64,000 bases of DNA from Lacrimispora saccharolytica (GCA_021531795.1 JADYUL010000007.1:1-64000), one strand, 5' to 3'. Shown: positions 24,575 to 34,240, numbered from the stretch's first letter. Notes: generated by a model not told the origin, from the letters alone. Numbers and translations: made by a program.

Positions 24575-26760
24575 GCATTAAGCGAGCGCTGGTTGTAGCT
24601 ATTGTAATCACATTATTGGTTTTGAATATAATAGAGTGGCATGGTAAGGGAATGAAAGCATATTGTAAAGCATTCCTATCATGTGTACCAGTAAATCTTT
24701 TGTTTGTGATTACGTGTATATTGTACTTTCCATCTTCAATTGTAATAACCAACAAAGATGAATTTAATATAGGCTTTGGAACTATTTTACCAATAGTTAT
24801 TATAGCATCTATTCTTGTATTTCTTGTTTTAGGACTTGCAGGGAATGCAGTTTACAATTGTACGATAGTTTACAGACTGTACGTTGGATTTCTATGGGGA
24901 GTAGGTGTTTGTTTCTACATACAGGGTAATTTTTTGAATAAGAATTTGCCCCAGTTGGATGGTCAGATAATTGATTGGTCAGTGTACTCATCACACGCAA
25001 TTTTTGAAATAATTGTTTGGGCGATTGCTATTGTTGGTGCAGTTATTCTGAGTATCAAGAAGAATGACATTGCAAAGAAATTATTCACTCGGGTATCATT
25101 AGCTTTTGTTGCCATGCAGATGGTATCACTTGTTGTATTGGTTGTTAATTCGGGTGATACTGTTCATAACAATGTTGCTCTGAGCAAAGAAGATGAGTTT
25201 ACTCTTGGCTCAAATGGTAATATTGTTGTTTTTGTGTTAGATTCTCTGAGCCCTGGGGAGTTTTCTGAAGCACTTGAAATAGAGGATGATTTGCTTTGGG
25301 CAGGTGAAGATTTTACATTATATGATAATGCTGTGTCAGGTGGAGCATATACACTCATAGGTATGCCGACTTTACTTACAGGAATGGAGTATGATCCAAC
25401 ATATATTGCTCATAGTGCTTGGTTAGGTGAAGCGTGGAACGATACCACTATATACGATGACCTTAATTATTCGGGTTACGATGTGCGAATATACACAGAT
25501 GGGAGATATCTTACAAATGTATCAGGTGATGATATTTCCAATGTTGTAGAGATAAACGGAAAAGATTATCATATTGTGGAAATCGAAGGTTTTATTCAGA
25601 AACTGTATCAATTATCAGGGTATTATTCTCTTCCCACAATCGTTAAGCCATATATGCGTTTTTATACTGATGAAATTACAGGTCTTATTGAATCAGATTT
25701 ATCCGGGATCCATATAGAAGATTTGACTGCTGAAGAAGTTGAAGAGGACGTATATATACTTAACGATGATGTGTTTCATAAAGAACTGGATAATAATGGA
25801 CTTGTTATTAAATACGATAAAGCATATAGGTTATATCATTTGATGGGACCGCATGCTCCATACACTCTAAGTCTAGAAGGATATACATCAGATAATGGAG
25901 AGACTGATGAGATAACACAGACGATAGGTTCATTAAGGATTGTTGAACAGTATATACAGAAAATGAAAGAATTAGGAGTGTACGAGAATTCAACTATTAT
26001 CATTACTGCGGACCATGGCAGAGCTTCTGAAGGATATCAACAGAATCATTGTGTTGCAATAAAAGAGGCTGGACAATCACACATTTATGCAGTAGATAGC
26101 AGACCAATACATGTGAAGAATGTAATTTCTTATATAATGCATGTCGCATCAGACAATGGAGATTTGTATGGCCCGTCAATTGAAGATATTTATGAAAGTG
26201 GAGATATAAAGAGGCTTCATACGAGTGTAGTAATTGAAAATGGACAAGAAAAGGGCATTGATAGGTTTGTTATTCCGGAGGATGCTTCTGATTCAGATAG
26301 AATTGAACCACTTAATTCCAATGAAATAAACAAATTCGATTGCAAACTTGGAGAAGAGATTGAATTTGTTCAAGATAATCAGGACAATAAAGGCATATGT
26401 AATAATATTTACTATGATGTTGTTGACGATGCTGCGTACCTATCAGGAGAGGTATTTTTGAATCCAACAATTACTGACTATAATAGTGATTCTGTGACAT
26501 TAAATATATCGATATCTGATATACTAAACGATGCTCAAAATTTTAAGATATATGCTTCGGGATACAGGATAGCGAATATATCATTAAGTTCTAATGATGT
26601 TGGCAAGGCATTGTCAATTGAGATTCCGGAAAAATGTATTGAAAAAGGGGATGTACATCTTAGGCTTGTATTTAAAAATGCTGTTACCCCTAGACAGATT
26701 GGAATTCTTGATGATGATAGGATTATGTCAATAGCAATTAATAGAATGTGGTTCGAATGA
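24571..26760 (+). CDS. LtaS-like membrane sulfatase-fold phosphotransferase
   Basis: This 729-residue protein has about five N-terminal membrane helices (to residue about 200), an alkaline-phosphatase/sulfatase-fold domain (about 215-545), and an extra C-terminal beta-rich domain of about 150 residues. Metal ligands are visible: 'VFVLDSLSPG' (D224) and 'IITADHGR' (D481, H482). A threonine in 'SGGAYTLIGMPTLLTG' is the likely nucleophile. Relatives (LtaS, EptA, OpgE) move phosphoglycerol or phosphoethanolamine from a phospholipid to a surface glycan. This differs in donor from the TagF route upstream. It starts right after a recombination scar, whose remnant provides the ribosome site. The C-terminal domain may bind glycan; I do not recognise it. 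Confidence 0.8.
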   Translation: MSIKRALVVAIVITLLVLNIIEWHGKGMKAYCKAFLSCVPVNLLFVITCILYFPSSIVITNKDEFNIGFGTILPIVIIASILVFLVLGLAGNAVYNCTIVYRLYVGFLWGVGVCFYIQGNFLNKNLPQLDGQIIDWSVYSSHAIFEIIVWAIAIVGAVILSIKKNDIAKKLFTRVSLAFVAMQMVSLVVLVVNSGDTVHNNVALSKEDEFTLGSNGNIVVFVLDSLSPGEFSEALEIEDDLLWAGEDFTLYDNAVSGGAYTLIGMPTLLTGMEYDPTYIAHSAWLGEAWNDTTIYDDLNYSGYDVRIYTDGRYLTNVSGDDISNVVEINGKDYHIVEIEGFIQKLYQLSGYYSLPTIVKPYMRFYTDEITGLIESDLSGIHIEDLTAEEVEEDVYILNDDVFHKELDNNGLVIKYDKAYRLYHLMGPHAPYTLSLEGYTSDNGETDEITQTIGSLRIVEQYIQKMKELGVYENSTIIITADHGRASEGYQQNHCVAIKEAGQSHIYAVDSRPIHVKNVISYIMHVASDNGDLYGPSIEDIYESGDIKRLHTSVVIENGQEKGIDRFVIPEDASDSDRIEPLNSNEINKFDCKLGEEIEFVQDNQDNKGICNNIYYDVVDDAAYLSGEVFLNPTITDYNSDSVTLNISISDILNDAQNFKIYASGYRIANISLSSNDVGKALSIEIPEKCIEKGDVHLRLVFKNAVTPRQIGILDDDRIMSIAINRMWFE

Positions 26761-27935
26761 ATAAAGAAATATGTTTATTAGGTTTTATGGATAAAGATAA
26801 GCGGAAAAAGCTTGGATATTATCTGTTCTTCGCAGGTATTATGCTTGAGCTGCTTGTGATGGTGACTGATAATGCAGCGTATTACACTATTCCGTATAGG
26901 GGCAGAATATTACAAGTTGCTTTTTTGTTATTTTTCTGTAAGATTCTCCTGTCAGAATATAGAATATACGAATGGTTGGTTATTATTGGGCTGGGCTTTC
27001 TTGGTACAATATCATATCTGGCATGTGATGATAAATATGTAATAAGGTTAGTTGTATTACTAATAGCAGGAAAAGGAATACAGCTAAGAAAAATAATAAT
27101 CTGTATATGTTTAGTTACATTGGCCAGTACCGTTATTATTGCTTTTTTTTCTTTTTTCAGCATTTCAGGTCCACTTGTAGATATACGGAATTACGGACGC
27201 GGAGGAGTGGAAACCAGATATTCATTTGGTTTTAACCATGCGAATAATATCCACAGTATTTTATGGTATTTGCTGGTCTTAATGCTTTTGATAAAAAAGA
27301 ATGTAAATGGCATTGTAGGAGGTATTTTGCTTACACTAGCTAATATTGGGCTGTGTTGTTTGACATTATCTAGAACCGGATTATTAATAACAGAAATGCT
27401 TATTATTGGTTCGGTTTGGTTATACTATTATCCATTTAAGAAGATAAATATACTATTGTATATAATTTCCGATGCATTCTATTTTGGATGCATTGGACTT
27501 ACAATTCACTCGGCAAAGAATTCAATTAATGTAAGTAGAATAGAGGCTTTCTTTGATAAATTATTGACGGGTAGACTTCAGATGGTATCTGAAAATGCAG
27601 GAATTGCGAAGTGGCAACTCTTGCCCGGAGTTCAGGTACTGGAGCACTTGGATAATGGAATAGCAAAGATTTTTTGCACATATGGTATTATTATCGGAGC
27701 GGTATTTAGTGTATGGATTATATATTTAGGATATGTGTCATATAGACGAGATGCACATATCTTTGGGGTAGTGTTATTGACATCTATGTGTGAACTGTTT
27801 ATGGAGTCAACATTTGTAATATCAGAATCTCTTCTGTGTAATACATTTGTGATTCTTGCTTTGGTTATGATGTCCACTGATATGAGTACAATTGGAGGAA
27901 AAGAAAATGGGATACAGGAACCTGGTATTTCCTGA
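26757..27935 (+). CDS. Wzy-like O-antigen polymerase
   Basis: The protein has about 392 residues and ten to eleven membrane helices. The large periplasmic-type loop with 'TRYSFGFNHANNIHSILW' and the following 'LTLSRTGLLI' are typical of Wzy polymerases and related ligases in Gram-positive capsule loci. It probably joins flipped repeat units on the outer face. The start at 26757 is preferred because ATGA overlaps the previous stop; a second in-frame ATG 9 bases earlier is possible. Its 3' end overlaps the next coding region by about 29 bases. This is one of two polymerase/ligase-type proteins in the window, the other being at 44.7 kb. Confidence 0.75.
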   Translation: MNKEICLLGFMDKDKRKKLGYYLFFAGIMLELLVMVTDNAAYYTIPYRGRILQVAFLLFFCKILLSEYRIYEWLVIIGLGFLGTISYLACDDKYVIRLVVLLIAGKGIQLRKIIICICLVTLASTVIIAFFSFFSISGPLVDIRNYGRGGVETRYSFGFNHANNIHSILWYLLVLMLLIKKNVNGIVGGILLTLANIGLCCLTLSRTGLLITEMLIIGSVWLYYYPFKKINILLYIISDAFYFGCIGLTIHSAKNSINVSRIEAFFDKLLTGRLQMVSENAGIAKWQLLPGVQVLEHLDNGIAKIFCTYGIIIGAVFSVWIIYLGYVSYRRDAHIFGVVLLTSMCELFMESTFVISESLLCNTFVILALVMMSTDMSTIGGKENGIQEPGIS

Positions 27936-28881
27936 AGGAAGTACATTCTTAGTTACAGGTGGAGCGGGATTTATCGGTAGTAATCTGTGCGAAGCTATAC
28001 TGGATATGGGATATAATGTAAGGTGTCTGGATGATCTGTCTACGGGACGCAAAGAGAACGTGGATATGCTTTTGGACAGACCGGGATATACCTTTATTAA
28101 GGGTGATATTAAGGATCTTGATACATGCATGAAGGCATGTGAAGGCGTGGATTATGTGCTTAATCAGGCGGCCTGGGGCTCTGTTCCAAGAAGTATAGAG
28201 ATGCCTCTGTTCTACTGTCAGAACAACATCATGGGTACACTTAATATGATGGAAGCAGCCAGACAGAATAGTGTTAAGAAGTTCGTATATGCTTCCAGCT
28301 CATCTGTATATGGTGATCACCCTGTTCTGCCCAAGGTGGAAGGACAGGAGGGCAATCTGTTAAGCCCTTATGCATTAACCAAGAGATGTGACGAGGAATA
28401 TGGTAAGCTGTATAAGAAATTATACAATCTGGATACCTATGGAATGAGATATTTCAATGTATTCGGTCGTCGTCAGGATCCCAATGGAGCATATGCAGCA
28501 GTAATTCCCAAGTTTATTAAGCTGTTGCTTGATGGAGAGACCTGTACGATTAATGGTGACGGTAAGCAGTCAAGAGACTTCACATATATTGATAATGTTA
28601 TTGAGGCTAATCTAAAGGCTTGTCTGGCTCCGTCAGAGGCAGCAGGTGAGGCATATAATATAGCATACGGTGGAAGAGAATACCTGATAGACATATATTA
28701 TGATCTGTGCAAGGCTCTTGGAGTAGACAGAGAACCGGTATTTGGACCGGACAGAGCAGGTGATATCAAGCATTCCAATGCTGATATCAGCAAGGCTAAG
28801 GAGAAGCTTGGCTATGACCCTGAATATGACTTTGCCAAGGGTATTGCACTTGCGATAGACTGGTATAAGACAAATCTGTAA
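27907..28881 (+). CDS. UDP-HexNAc 4-epimerase, WbpP/TviC-like
   Basis: This extended SDR has 324 residues from the ATG at 27907. 'VTGGAGFIGSNL' binds NAD, 'QAAWGSVPRSIEMP' is the WbpP-type motif, 'ASSSSVYGD' and 'SPYALTKR' give the catalytic Ser/Tyr/Lys, and 'RYFNVFGRRQDPNGAYAAVIP' matches the UDP-N-acetyl-hexosamine 4-epimerase group rather than GalE. The likely reaction is UDP-GlcNAc to UDP-GalNAc, or the uronic acid pair. A 6-dehydrogenase at 49.1 kb would complete a Vi-antigen-like UDP-GalNAcA route. GGAGG at 27894-27898 fixes the start at 27907; the in-frame TTG 15 bases earlier lies on the ribosome site itself. Confidence 0.85.
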   Translation: MGYRNLVFPEGSTFLVTGGAGFIGSNLCEAILDMGYNVRCLDDLSTGRKENVDMLLDRPGYTFIKGDIKDLDTCMKACEGVDYVLNQAAWGSVPRSIEMPLFYCQNNIMGTLNMMEAARQNSVKKFVYASSSSVYGDHPVLPKVEGQEGNLLSPYALTKRCDEEYGKLYKKLYNLDTYGMRYFNVFGRRQDPNGAYAAVIPKFIKLLLDGETCTINGDGKQSRDFTYIDNVIEANLKACLAPSEAAGEAYNIAYGGREYLIDIYYDLCKALGVDREPVFGPDRAGDIKHSNADISKAKEKLGYDPEYDFAKGIALAIDWYKTNL

Positions 28882-28933
28882 TTGATATTATATAGTTATC
28901 TTACAAGGCTAAAGATGACATGGAGATAGTGAT

Positions 28934-30205
28934 ATGTTCAATTCAAATAATAATGTATTTGAACCATTTGAGAAAAAGGTATATCTTAGCAGCCCGACTC
29001 CTCATATAGAAGGTATGGACTACATTAGAGAGGCATATGATACTAATTGGCTGTCAACGGTTGGAGCTAACATTGATGCCATAGAAGAGGATATTGCATC
29101 AAAGGTTGGTTGTAAGTATGCAGTTGGACTTGCATCCGGAACTGCTGCACTTCACATGTGTGCCAGGCTTGCAGGAATTAAACCCGGGGATAAGATATTC
29201 AGCAGTGATATGACGTTCGATGCTACGGTTAATCCTATGGTATATGAGGGGGCTGATCCTGTATTCATCGACACGGAATATGATACCTGGTGTATGGATC
29301 CGGTTGCTCTTGAAGAAGCGTTCAGACTCTATCCTGAAGTTAAAGTGGTTGTGTGTGCCAACTTATACGGAACACCGGCTAAACTTGATGAGATTAGGGA
29401 TATCTGTAGCAGGCATGGTGCTGCTCTGATAGAGGATGCTGCGGAGAGCCTGGGGGCAACCTATAAGGGAAGACAGACGGGAACCTTCGGAGACTATAAT
29501 GCCATATCTTTCAACGGTAATAAGATTATTACCGGTTCTGCGGGAGGAATGTTCTTAACAGACAGCATTGATGATGCCAATAAGGTCAGGAAGTGGTCCA
29601 CACAGTCAAGAGAGAATGCACCATGGTATCAACATGAGGAACTGGGTTATAATTACAGGATAAGTAATATAATTGCAGGCTTCATAAGGGGACAGATACC
29701 TTATCTTGATGAGCATATAGCAGCTAAAAAAACTATATATATGAGGTACAAGGAAGCCTTTGCAGACCTTCCGGTTACAATGAATCCTTATGATGAGGTT
29801 AATTCTGAGCCGAATTTCTGGTTGAGTTGTATAATGGTTAATGAGGACGCCATGTGCAGACAGGTTAGAAGTGAGAGAGACGCACTTTTCACAGCGGAGC
29901 CTGGTAAGAGCTGTCCTACAGAGATTCTTAATGCTATCGGAAGCATTAACGCAGAGGGTCGTCCGATATGGAAGCCCATGCATATGCAACCCATATATAG
30001 GAATTGTGGCTTTGTTACCAGAGAGGGTAATGGCAGGGCTACGACCAATGCATATATTAACGGTGGTCAGGTAGGAAAGGATGGAAGACCGCTTGACGTC
30101 GGTATGGATATCTTCGACAGAGGATTGTGTCTGCCGAGTGATAATAAGATGACGGAGAGTCAGCAGGATAGGATAATTCAGGTGGTAAGAGCCTGCTTTG
30201 AGTAA
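28934..30205 (+). CDS. DegT/DnrJ/EryC1 sugar aminotransferase
   Basis: This PLP-dependent fold-type I aminotransferase has 423 residues. 'GLASGTAALHM' begins the cofactor site, 'EDAAESLGA' holds the pyridine-nitrogen aspartate, and 'FNGNKIITGSAGGM' contains the PLP lysine (K197). These enzymes convert a UDP-4-keto-6-deoxy sugar to the 4-amino sugar. The 4,6-dehydratase at 47.2 kb could supply the substrate, as PglF does for PglE. A stretch near residue 300-345 ('SEPNFWLSCIMV' and following) is the usual substrate-loop region. GGAG lies about 9 bases upstream of ATG. The gene leads straight into the ATP-grasp/EctB-like group. Confidence 0.88.
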   Translation: MFNSNNNVFEPFEKKVYLSSPTPHIEGMDYIREAYDTNWLSTVGANIDAIEEDIASKVGCKYAVGLASGTAALHMCARLAGIKPGDKIFSSDMTFDATVNPMVYEGADPVFIDTEYDTWCMDPVALEEAFRLYPEVKVVVCANLYGTPAKLDEIRDICSRHGAALIEDAAESLGATYKGRQTGTFGDYNAISFNGNKIITGSAGGMFLTDSIDDANKVRKWSTQSRENAPWYQHEELGYNYRISNIIAGFIRGQIPYLDEHIAAKKTIYMRYKEAFADLPVTMNPYDEVNSEPNFWLSCIMVNEDAMCRQVRSERDALFTAEPGKSCPTEILNAIGSINAEGRPIWKPMHMQPIYRNCGFVTREGNGRATTNAYINGGQVGKDGRPLDVGMDIFDRGLCLPSDNKMTESQQDRIIQVVRACFE

Positions 30206-30209
30206 GATT

Positions 30210-31124
30210 ATGTCTAAGATTAGGACTTTTATAGAGAATCCACAATATTTCATAACATCACCGGCTGCTAAGGGATGGCTTAATTGGGTGCCCGATAGCC
30301 TGTATCTTAAAGTGTTATACAGGGTTATAATGGGGCGAAAGCTAAACCTTAAGAATCCTAAGGAATACAATGAGAAACTGCAGTGGTTAAAGCTTAATGA
30401 CAGAAAGCCCGAGTACTCCACTATGGTGGACAAATATGAGGTCAGAGGATATATCGAGGACCTATTGGGAGATAAGTACCTGATACCCTGTCTTGGAATA
30501 TATGATAGTGTTGATGACATTGATATTGATGCATTGCCTAATAGGTTTGTATTAAAGTGCACTCATGATTCAGGCAGTGTGGAGATATGTAAGGATAAGA
30601 GTAGCTTCGATATTGAAGGTGCCAGACACAGGCTTTCCCAGGCGATGAAGCGCAATTATTATGCAACCTATAGGGAGTGGCCATATAAATATGTTAAGCC
30701 ACGAATCATCGCAGAGGGATGTCTTGAGGGTGATGGGGGTGACCTTAAGGATTATAAGGTTATGTGCTTCAATGGTGAGGCTAAGATAGTTGAGGTACAT
30801 GAGAATAGATTTGTGGAAGGCAAGGTTCATACACAGACCTTCTATGATAAGGAGTGGAATATTGTGCCATTAACACAGGTTGAGACAGTTACTGTTGATA
30901 GACCCGGTGAACGGCCAAGACAGTTAGATGAGATAATAAGGCTGTCTGAGCTGATAGCCAAAGATATGTATCATGCGCGTATTGATTGGTATATTGAGGG
31001 AGATAAGATATATTTTGGGGAAATAACATTCTTCGATGGATCGGGTTTTGAGTCATTCTCGACTCCTGAAATGGAAAGGATGCTTGGAGATATGATTAAA
31101 CTCCCTGAAAAATGGAAAGAGTAG
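30210..31124 (+). CDS. TupA-like ATP-grasp ligase
   Basis: The protein has about 304 residues and ATP-grasp character. 'NPKEYNEKLQWLKLND' is the signature opening of TupA-like proteins, 'FVLKCTHDSGSVEIC' binds nucleotide, 'KDYKVMCFNG' and 'YFGEITFFDGSG' provide the metal/ATP region. TupA was named from teichuronopeptide synthesis in an alkaliphilic Bacillus; relatives are common in capsule loci and presumably form amide bonds between a carboxylate and an amine. Here it abuts an EctB-like aminotransferase, so a diamino acid is a natural substrate. ATG 30210 is preferred over the overlapping TTG at 30198. The exact ligation is unknown. Confidence 0.82.
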   Translation: MSKIRTFIENPQYFITSPAAKGWLNWVPDSLYLKVLYRVIMGRKLNLKNPKEYNEKLQWLKLNDRKPEYSTMVDKYEVRGYIEDLLGDKYLIPCLGIYDSVDDIDIDALPNRFVLKCTHDSGSVEICKDKSSFDIEGARHRLSQAMKRNYYATYREWPYKYVKPRIIAEGCLEGDGGDLKDYKVMCFNGEAKIVEVHENRFVEGKVHTQTFYDKEWNIVPLTQVETVTVDRPGERPRQLDEIIRLSELIAKDMYHARIDWYIEGDKIYFGEITFFDGSGFESFSTPEMERMLGDMIKLPEKWKE

Positions 31125-31131
31125 TGATAAG

Positions 31132-32400
31132 ATGAGTGCAGCTATTGAAATATTTGAGAAGAACGAATCCGGTGTCAGATCCTACTGCAGGAAGTTTCCT
31201 AAGGAGTTTACGCATGCAAGGAATGCGATACTTACGGATACCGACGGTAATGAATATATAGATTTTTTTGCAGGAGCCGGAGCCATTAATTATGGTCATA
31301 ATAATCCCTATATTAAGGGTGCCATTGTTGATTACCTGTCTGAGGATCATATTATTCATGCACTTGATATGTATACTGAGGCTAAGGAACATTTTTTAAG
31401 TACCTTGTCGGATATGATTCTAAAGCCAAGAGGGCTTGAGTATAAGGTGATGTGTTGTGGCTCAACCGGAACCAATGCTGTGGAGGCAGCAATAAAGCTT
31501 GCTAGAAAAGTCAAAGGAAGGACCAATGTCTTTGCTTTTACAGGGGCCTTCCATGGAATGACCTTAGGCTCTCTTGCAATGACCGGTGACAGATTCTCCA
31601 GAAATGGAGGTGGGGTGCCGCTTGGCAATGTAACCTTTGTCCCATATTATGATTACTTCGACGAACCCCAAACCTCACTGGATTATCTTGAGAAGATATT
31701 GTCAGACGACCACTCCGGAATAGATAAGCCGGCAGCTATAATTACAGAGACTGTCCAGGCTGAGGGCGGAATAAATGTTGCTCCTACAGAATGGCTACAG
31801 AGACTGAGAAGTATATGTACTGCCAATGATATACTGCTAATCGTTGATGATATTCAGGTTGGTGTAGGAAGAACCGGAAGCTTCTTCTCATTCGAGAGAG
31901 CCGGTATAGTACCGGATATGGTGGTTCTTAGCAAATCTATCAGCGGTTTTGGGCTTCCGATGTCAATCTTGATAATGAAAGCTGAATATGACTGCTTTAG
32001 TCCTGCAGAGCATAACGGAACCTTCAGGGGCAATCAGTTGGCTTTTGTTGGATCTAGGGCGGGTATGGAATACTATATTGAGAACAATCTGGATGGTGTT
32101 GTTCATGGCAAATCAGATATCATCAAGAAATTCCTGGAGAGTGAGATTCTTCCAATCGACTCAAGGCTTATGGTTAGAGGAATTGGGATGATATGGGGAA
32201 TTGATTTCAGTAGAATTGATCCTTCAATGGCGCTTCGAGCTTCTCACGCCTGCTTTGACAGGGGCCTGGTAATAGAGCTTGCGGGAAGAGAGGATTGCGT
32301 GCTCAAGATATTACCTCCCCTTACAATAGAAGAGGAGAAGCTTATGGAAGGATTATCTGTTATTAAGACGGTAGTATGTGAACTGCTGAATGAGAAATAG
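31132..32400 (+). CDS. EctB-like diaminobutyrate-2-oxoglutarate aminotransferase
   Basis: This class III (omega) aminotransferase has 422 residues. Its wording follows EctB closely: 'ESGVRSYCRKFPKEFTHA', 'IDFFAGAGAINYGHNNP', 'STGTNAVEAAIKLARKVKGR', 'FHGMTLGSLAMTGD'. The PLP lysine is K268 in 'LSKSISGFG'. EctB makes L-2,4-diaminobutyrate from aspartate semialdehyde with glutamate as donor. Ectoine genes ectA and ectC are absent nearby; instead it is flanked by an ATP-grasp ligase and, one gene on, a LysA-fold decarboxylase and a second ATP-grasp. I infer a diaminobutyrate supply for glycan decoration. It starts 7 bases after the TupA-like stop. Confidence 0.87.
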   Translation: MSAAIEIFEKNESGVRSYCRKFPKEFTHARNAILTDTDGNEYIDFFAGAGAINYGHNNPYIKGAIVDYLSEDHIIHALDMYTEAKEHFLSTLSDMILKPRGLEYKVMCCGSTGTNAVEAAIKLARKVKGRTNVFAFTGAFHGMTLGSLAMTGDRFSRNGGGVPLGNVTFVPYYDYFDEPQTSLDYLEKILSDDHSGIDKPAAIITETVQAEGGINVAPTEWLQRLRSICTANDILLIVDDIQVGVGRTGSFFSFERAGIVPDMVVLSKSISGFGLPMSILIMKAEYDCFSPAEHNGTFRGNQLAFVGSRAGMEYYIENNLDGVVHGKSDIIKKFLESEILPIDSRLMVRGIGMIWGIDFSRIDPSMALRASHACFDRGLVIELAGREDCVLKILPPLTIEEEKLMEGLSVIKTVVCELLNEK

Positions 32401-32409
32401 ACAAGTTGC

Positions 32410-33048
32410 ATGCAGAAACGGAGTATGATCTATTCAAAGTATATAAAGAGATTGTTAGATATCCTTATCTCACTAACATTTATTGTCCTGTTTTCCTGGC
32501 TATATTTGATTCTTGTAATACTTGTTAGAATCAAGCTTGGTAGTCCTGTACTGTTCTGTCAGGAGAGACCGGGATATAATGAGAAGATATTTAAACTCTA
32601 TAAATTCAGAACCATGACTGATAAGAGAGATGAGAAGGGGAATCTTCTTCCTGACAGTGAGAGGTTAACAAAGTTTGGCAGTATGCTTAGAAGTACAAGC
32701 CTGGATGAATTGCCTGAGATGTTCAATATCCTGAAAGGTGATATGAGTCTGATAGGTCCAAGGCCGCTGCTTGTGGAATATCTGCCCTACTATACAGAGG
32801 AAGAGAGACTGAGACATAGCGTTAGGCCGGGACTTACGGGCTTAGCCCAGGTAAGCGGGAGGAATTATCTTGCATGGGACAAAAGACTGGCTAGGGATGT
32901 TGAATATGTGAATCATATATCGTTTATCATGGATGTAAGGATTATAATAAAGACGATAATGGTTGTATTTAAGAAGGAAGACGTTTCTGTAGATACTAAT
33001 GTGGTTGAGGGATATCTTTGGGATGAAAGACAGAAGAGAGCAGAATGA
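32410..33048 (+). CDS. PglC-like initiating sugar-1-phosphate transferase
   Basis: This 212-residue monotopic enzyme consists of one re-entrant N-terminal helix and the catalytic sugar-transferase core. Motifs are 'YIKRLLDILISL', 'SPVLFCQERPGYNEK', 'KFRTM', 'SLDELPEMFNILKGDMSLIGPRP' and 'VRPGLTGLAQVSGRN'. Small PglC-type enzymes start a lipid-linked glycan by moving an amino-sugar-1-phosphate (diNAcBac, QuiNAc4NAc, GalNAc) from UDP to undecaprenyl phosphate. It is the second initiating transferase here and lies inside the putative diamine group. The sequence 'DVEYVNHISF' near the end is a family trait. No strong ribosome site is evident and a nearby ATG at 32425 is possible. Confidence 0.9.
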   Translation: MQKRSMIYSKYIKRLLDILISLTFIVLFSWLYLILVILVRIKLGSPVLFCQERPGYNEKIFKLYKFRTMTDKRDEKGNLLPDSERLTKFGSMLRSTSLDELPEMFNILKGDMSLIGPRPLLVEYLPYYTEEERLRHSVRPGLTGLAQVSGRNYLAWDKRLARDVEYVNHISFIMDVRIIIKTIMVVFKKEDVSVDTNVVEGYLWDERQKRAE

Positions 33049-34240
33049 TTATTATAATTTGATCACACCATGCTATGTTATTCATAATGATATATTGCAG
33101 GATGGAATAGACTTACTTAAGACATCGCTTGATAAATATTGGAACAATTATATTGTAGGATATTCCTTCAAGACCAATTCTCTGCCGTATGTGATAGGCG
33201 TTATGAGGAATGCCGGGTTCCATGCGGAAGTAGTATCTGAGGATGAATACCTACTGGCCTGTAAGTATGGGTTTAGAAATATAATATATAACGGACCGGT
33301 TAAGGGCAGAGAAACCTTCCGAGATGCCATCCTTAGCGGACAGATCGTCAACATTGACTCTAAGAGAGAGGTTGAATGGCTCAAGGAGATAGATAGAGAT
33401 AATATTTCTGTTGGTATCAGAGTGAACTTTGATATTGAAGCACTTTGCCCGGGAGAGACCTCGGCAGGAGATGAAGGAAGCAGATTCGGATTCTCTGTTG
33501 AATCGGGAGAGCTTGCCTGCGTAATTGATGAGCTTGTGAGTAATGGGATCAATGTTATCGGCCTGCATCTGCACGTCGGAACGAAGAATCGTAGCGTGAA
33601 GGTGTATAGGGAACTTGCAAGAGCAGCCTGTAGACTCAAGAGAGACTATAAGCTTAATCTCCGATATATTGATGTTGGTGGTGGATACTTCGGCGGTATG
33701 GAGAACAAGCCTAAGTTTCCTGATTATGTCCAAGCCATCGCTGAAGAACTGCATAAGGAATTTACACCTGACGGCCTGACACTTATCATGGAACCCGGAA
33801 CATCGCTTATTACGCCACCCGTAGAATATATTACCACTGTAGTTGACACTAAGAGGACCTATGCGAACAATCTGGTGACGGTCGATGGCAGCCGTATTGA
33901 TGTTGACCCACTACATAAGAAGACATCGTATTTCAGCAGTATTGAATATAATGAACCGACTGATAACAGGGAGATACTGGATAAGCAGGTGATCTGCGGC
34001 TTCACCTGTATGGAAGATGACAGATTGTTCACGGTTAATAATGAAGCAGAGCTTAGGCTGGGAGACAGGATTAGGCTTAGCAAGGTCGGAGGCTATACCA
34101 TGTGTCTGACACCGCTGTTCATCAGATATTTTCCTGCTGTCTATTTAGAGCAAAACAGCGGGTATTCAGTAATAAGAGAAGCCTGGGGTGTAGAGGAATA
34201 TAGCAGAAAGTGTACATCCTATGAAGGAGAGATTGATTGA
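33023..34240 (+). CDS. LysA-fold (group IV) PLP decarboxylase
   Basis: About 405 residues with the alanine-racemase-type barrel and a C-terminal beta domain. 'GYSFKTNSLPYV' carries the PLP lysine (K50 from this start), 'LHLHVGT' and 'IDVGGGYFGG' bind cofactor phosphate, 'MEPGTSLI' follows, and 'GFTCMEDDRLF' resembles the catalytic cysteine/aspartate region of diaminopimelate and ornithine decarboxylases. Given the EctB-like neighbour, decarboxylation of diaminobutyrate to 1,3-diaminopropane, free or already conjugated, is a good guess; siderophore enzymes of this fold act on conjugates. It overlaps the PglC-like gene by 26 bases, and an alternative in-frame start exists at 32999. The stop overlaps the next gene's TTG start. 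Confidence 0.82.
   Translation: MKDRREQNDYYNLITPCYVIHNDILQDGIDLLKTSLDKYWNNYIVGYSFKTNSLPYVIGVMRNAGFHAEVVSEDEYLLACKYGFRNIIYNGPVKGRETFRDAILSGQIVNIDSKREVEWLKEIDRDNISVGIRVNFDIEALCPGETSAGDEGSRFGFSVESGELACVIDELVSNGINVIGLHLHVGTKNRSVKVYRELARAACRLKRDYKLNLRYIDVGGGYFGGMENKPKFPDYVQAIAEELHKEFTPDGLTLIMEPGTSLITPPVEYITTVVDTKRTYANNLVTVDGSRIDVDPLHKKTSYFSSIEYNEPTDNREILDKQVICGFTCMEDDRLFTVNNEAELRLGDRIRLSKVGGYTMCLTPLFIRYFPAVYLEQNSGYSVIREAWGVEEYSRKCTSYEGEID

Noticed and set aside
29606-30562. 318-codon open frame on the minus strand
   Set aside because: It lies wholly opposite the DegT aminotransferase and TupA-like genes, which have strong family motifs. Its translation is low-complexity with no recognisable motif.
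31132-32400. EctB-like gene as part of an ectoine pathway
   Set aside because: No EctA acetyltransferase or EctC synthase is near, and the neighbours are ATP-grasp and sugar enzymes.
33023-34240. LysA-fold enzyme as diaminopimelate decarboxylase for lysine synthesis
   Set aside because: No other lysine genes are present, and it overlaps glycan genes on both sides. The housekeeping role is possible but less likely.
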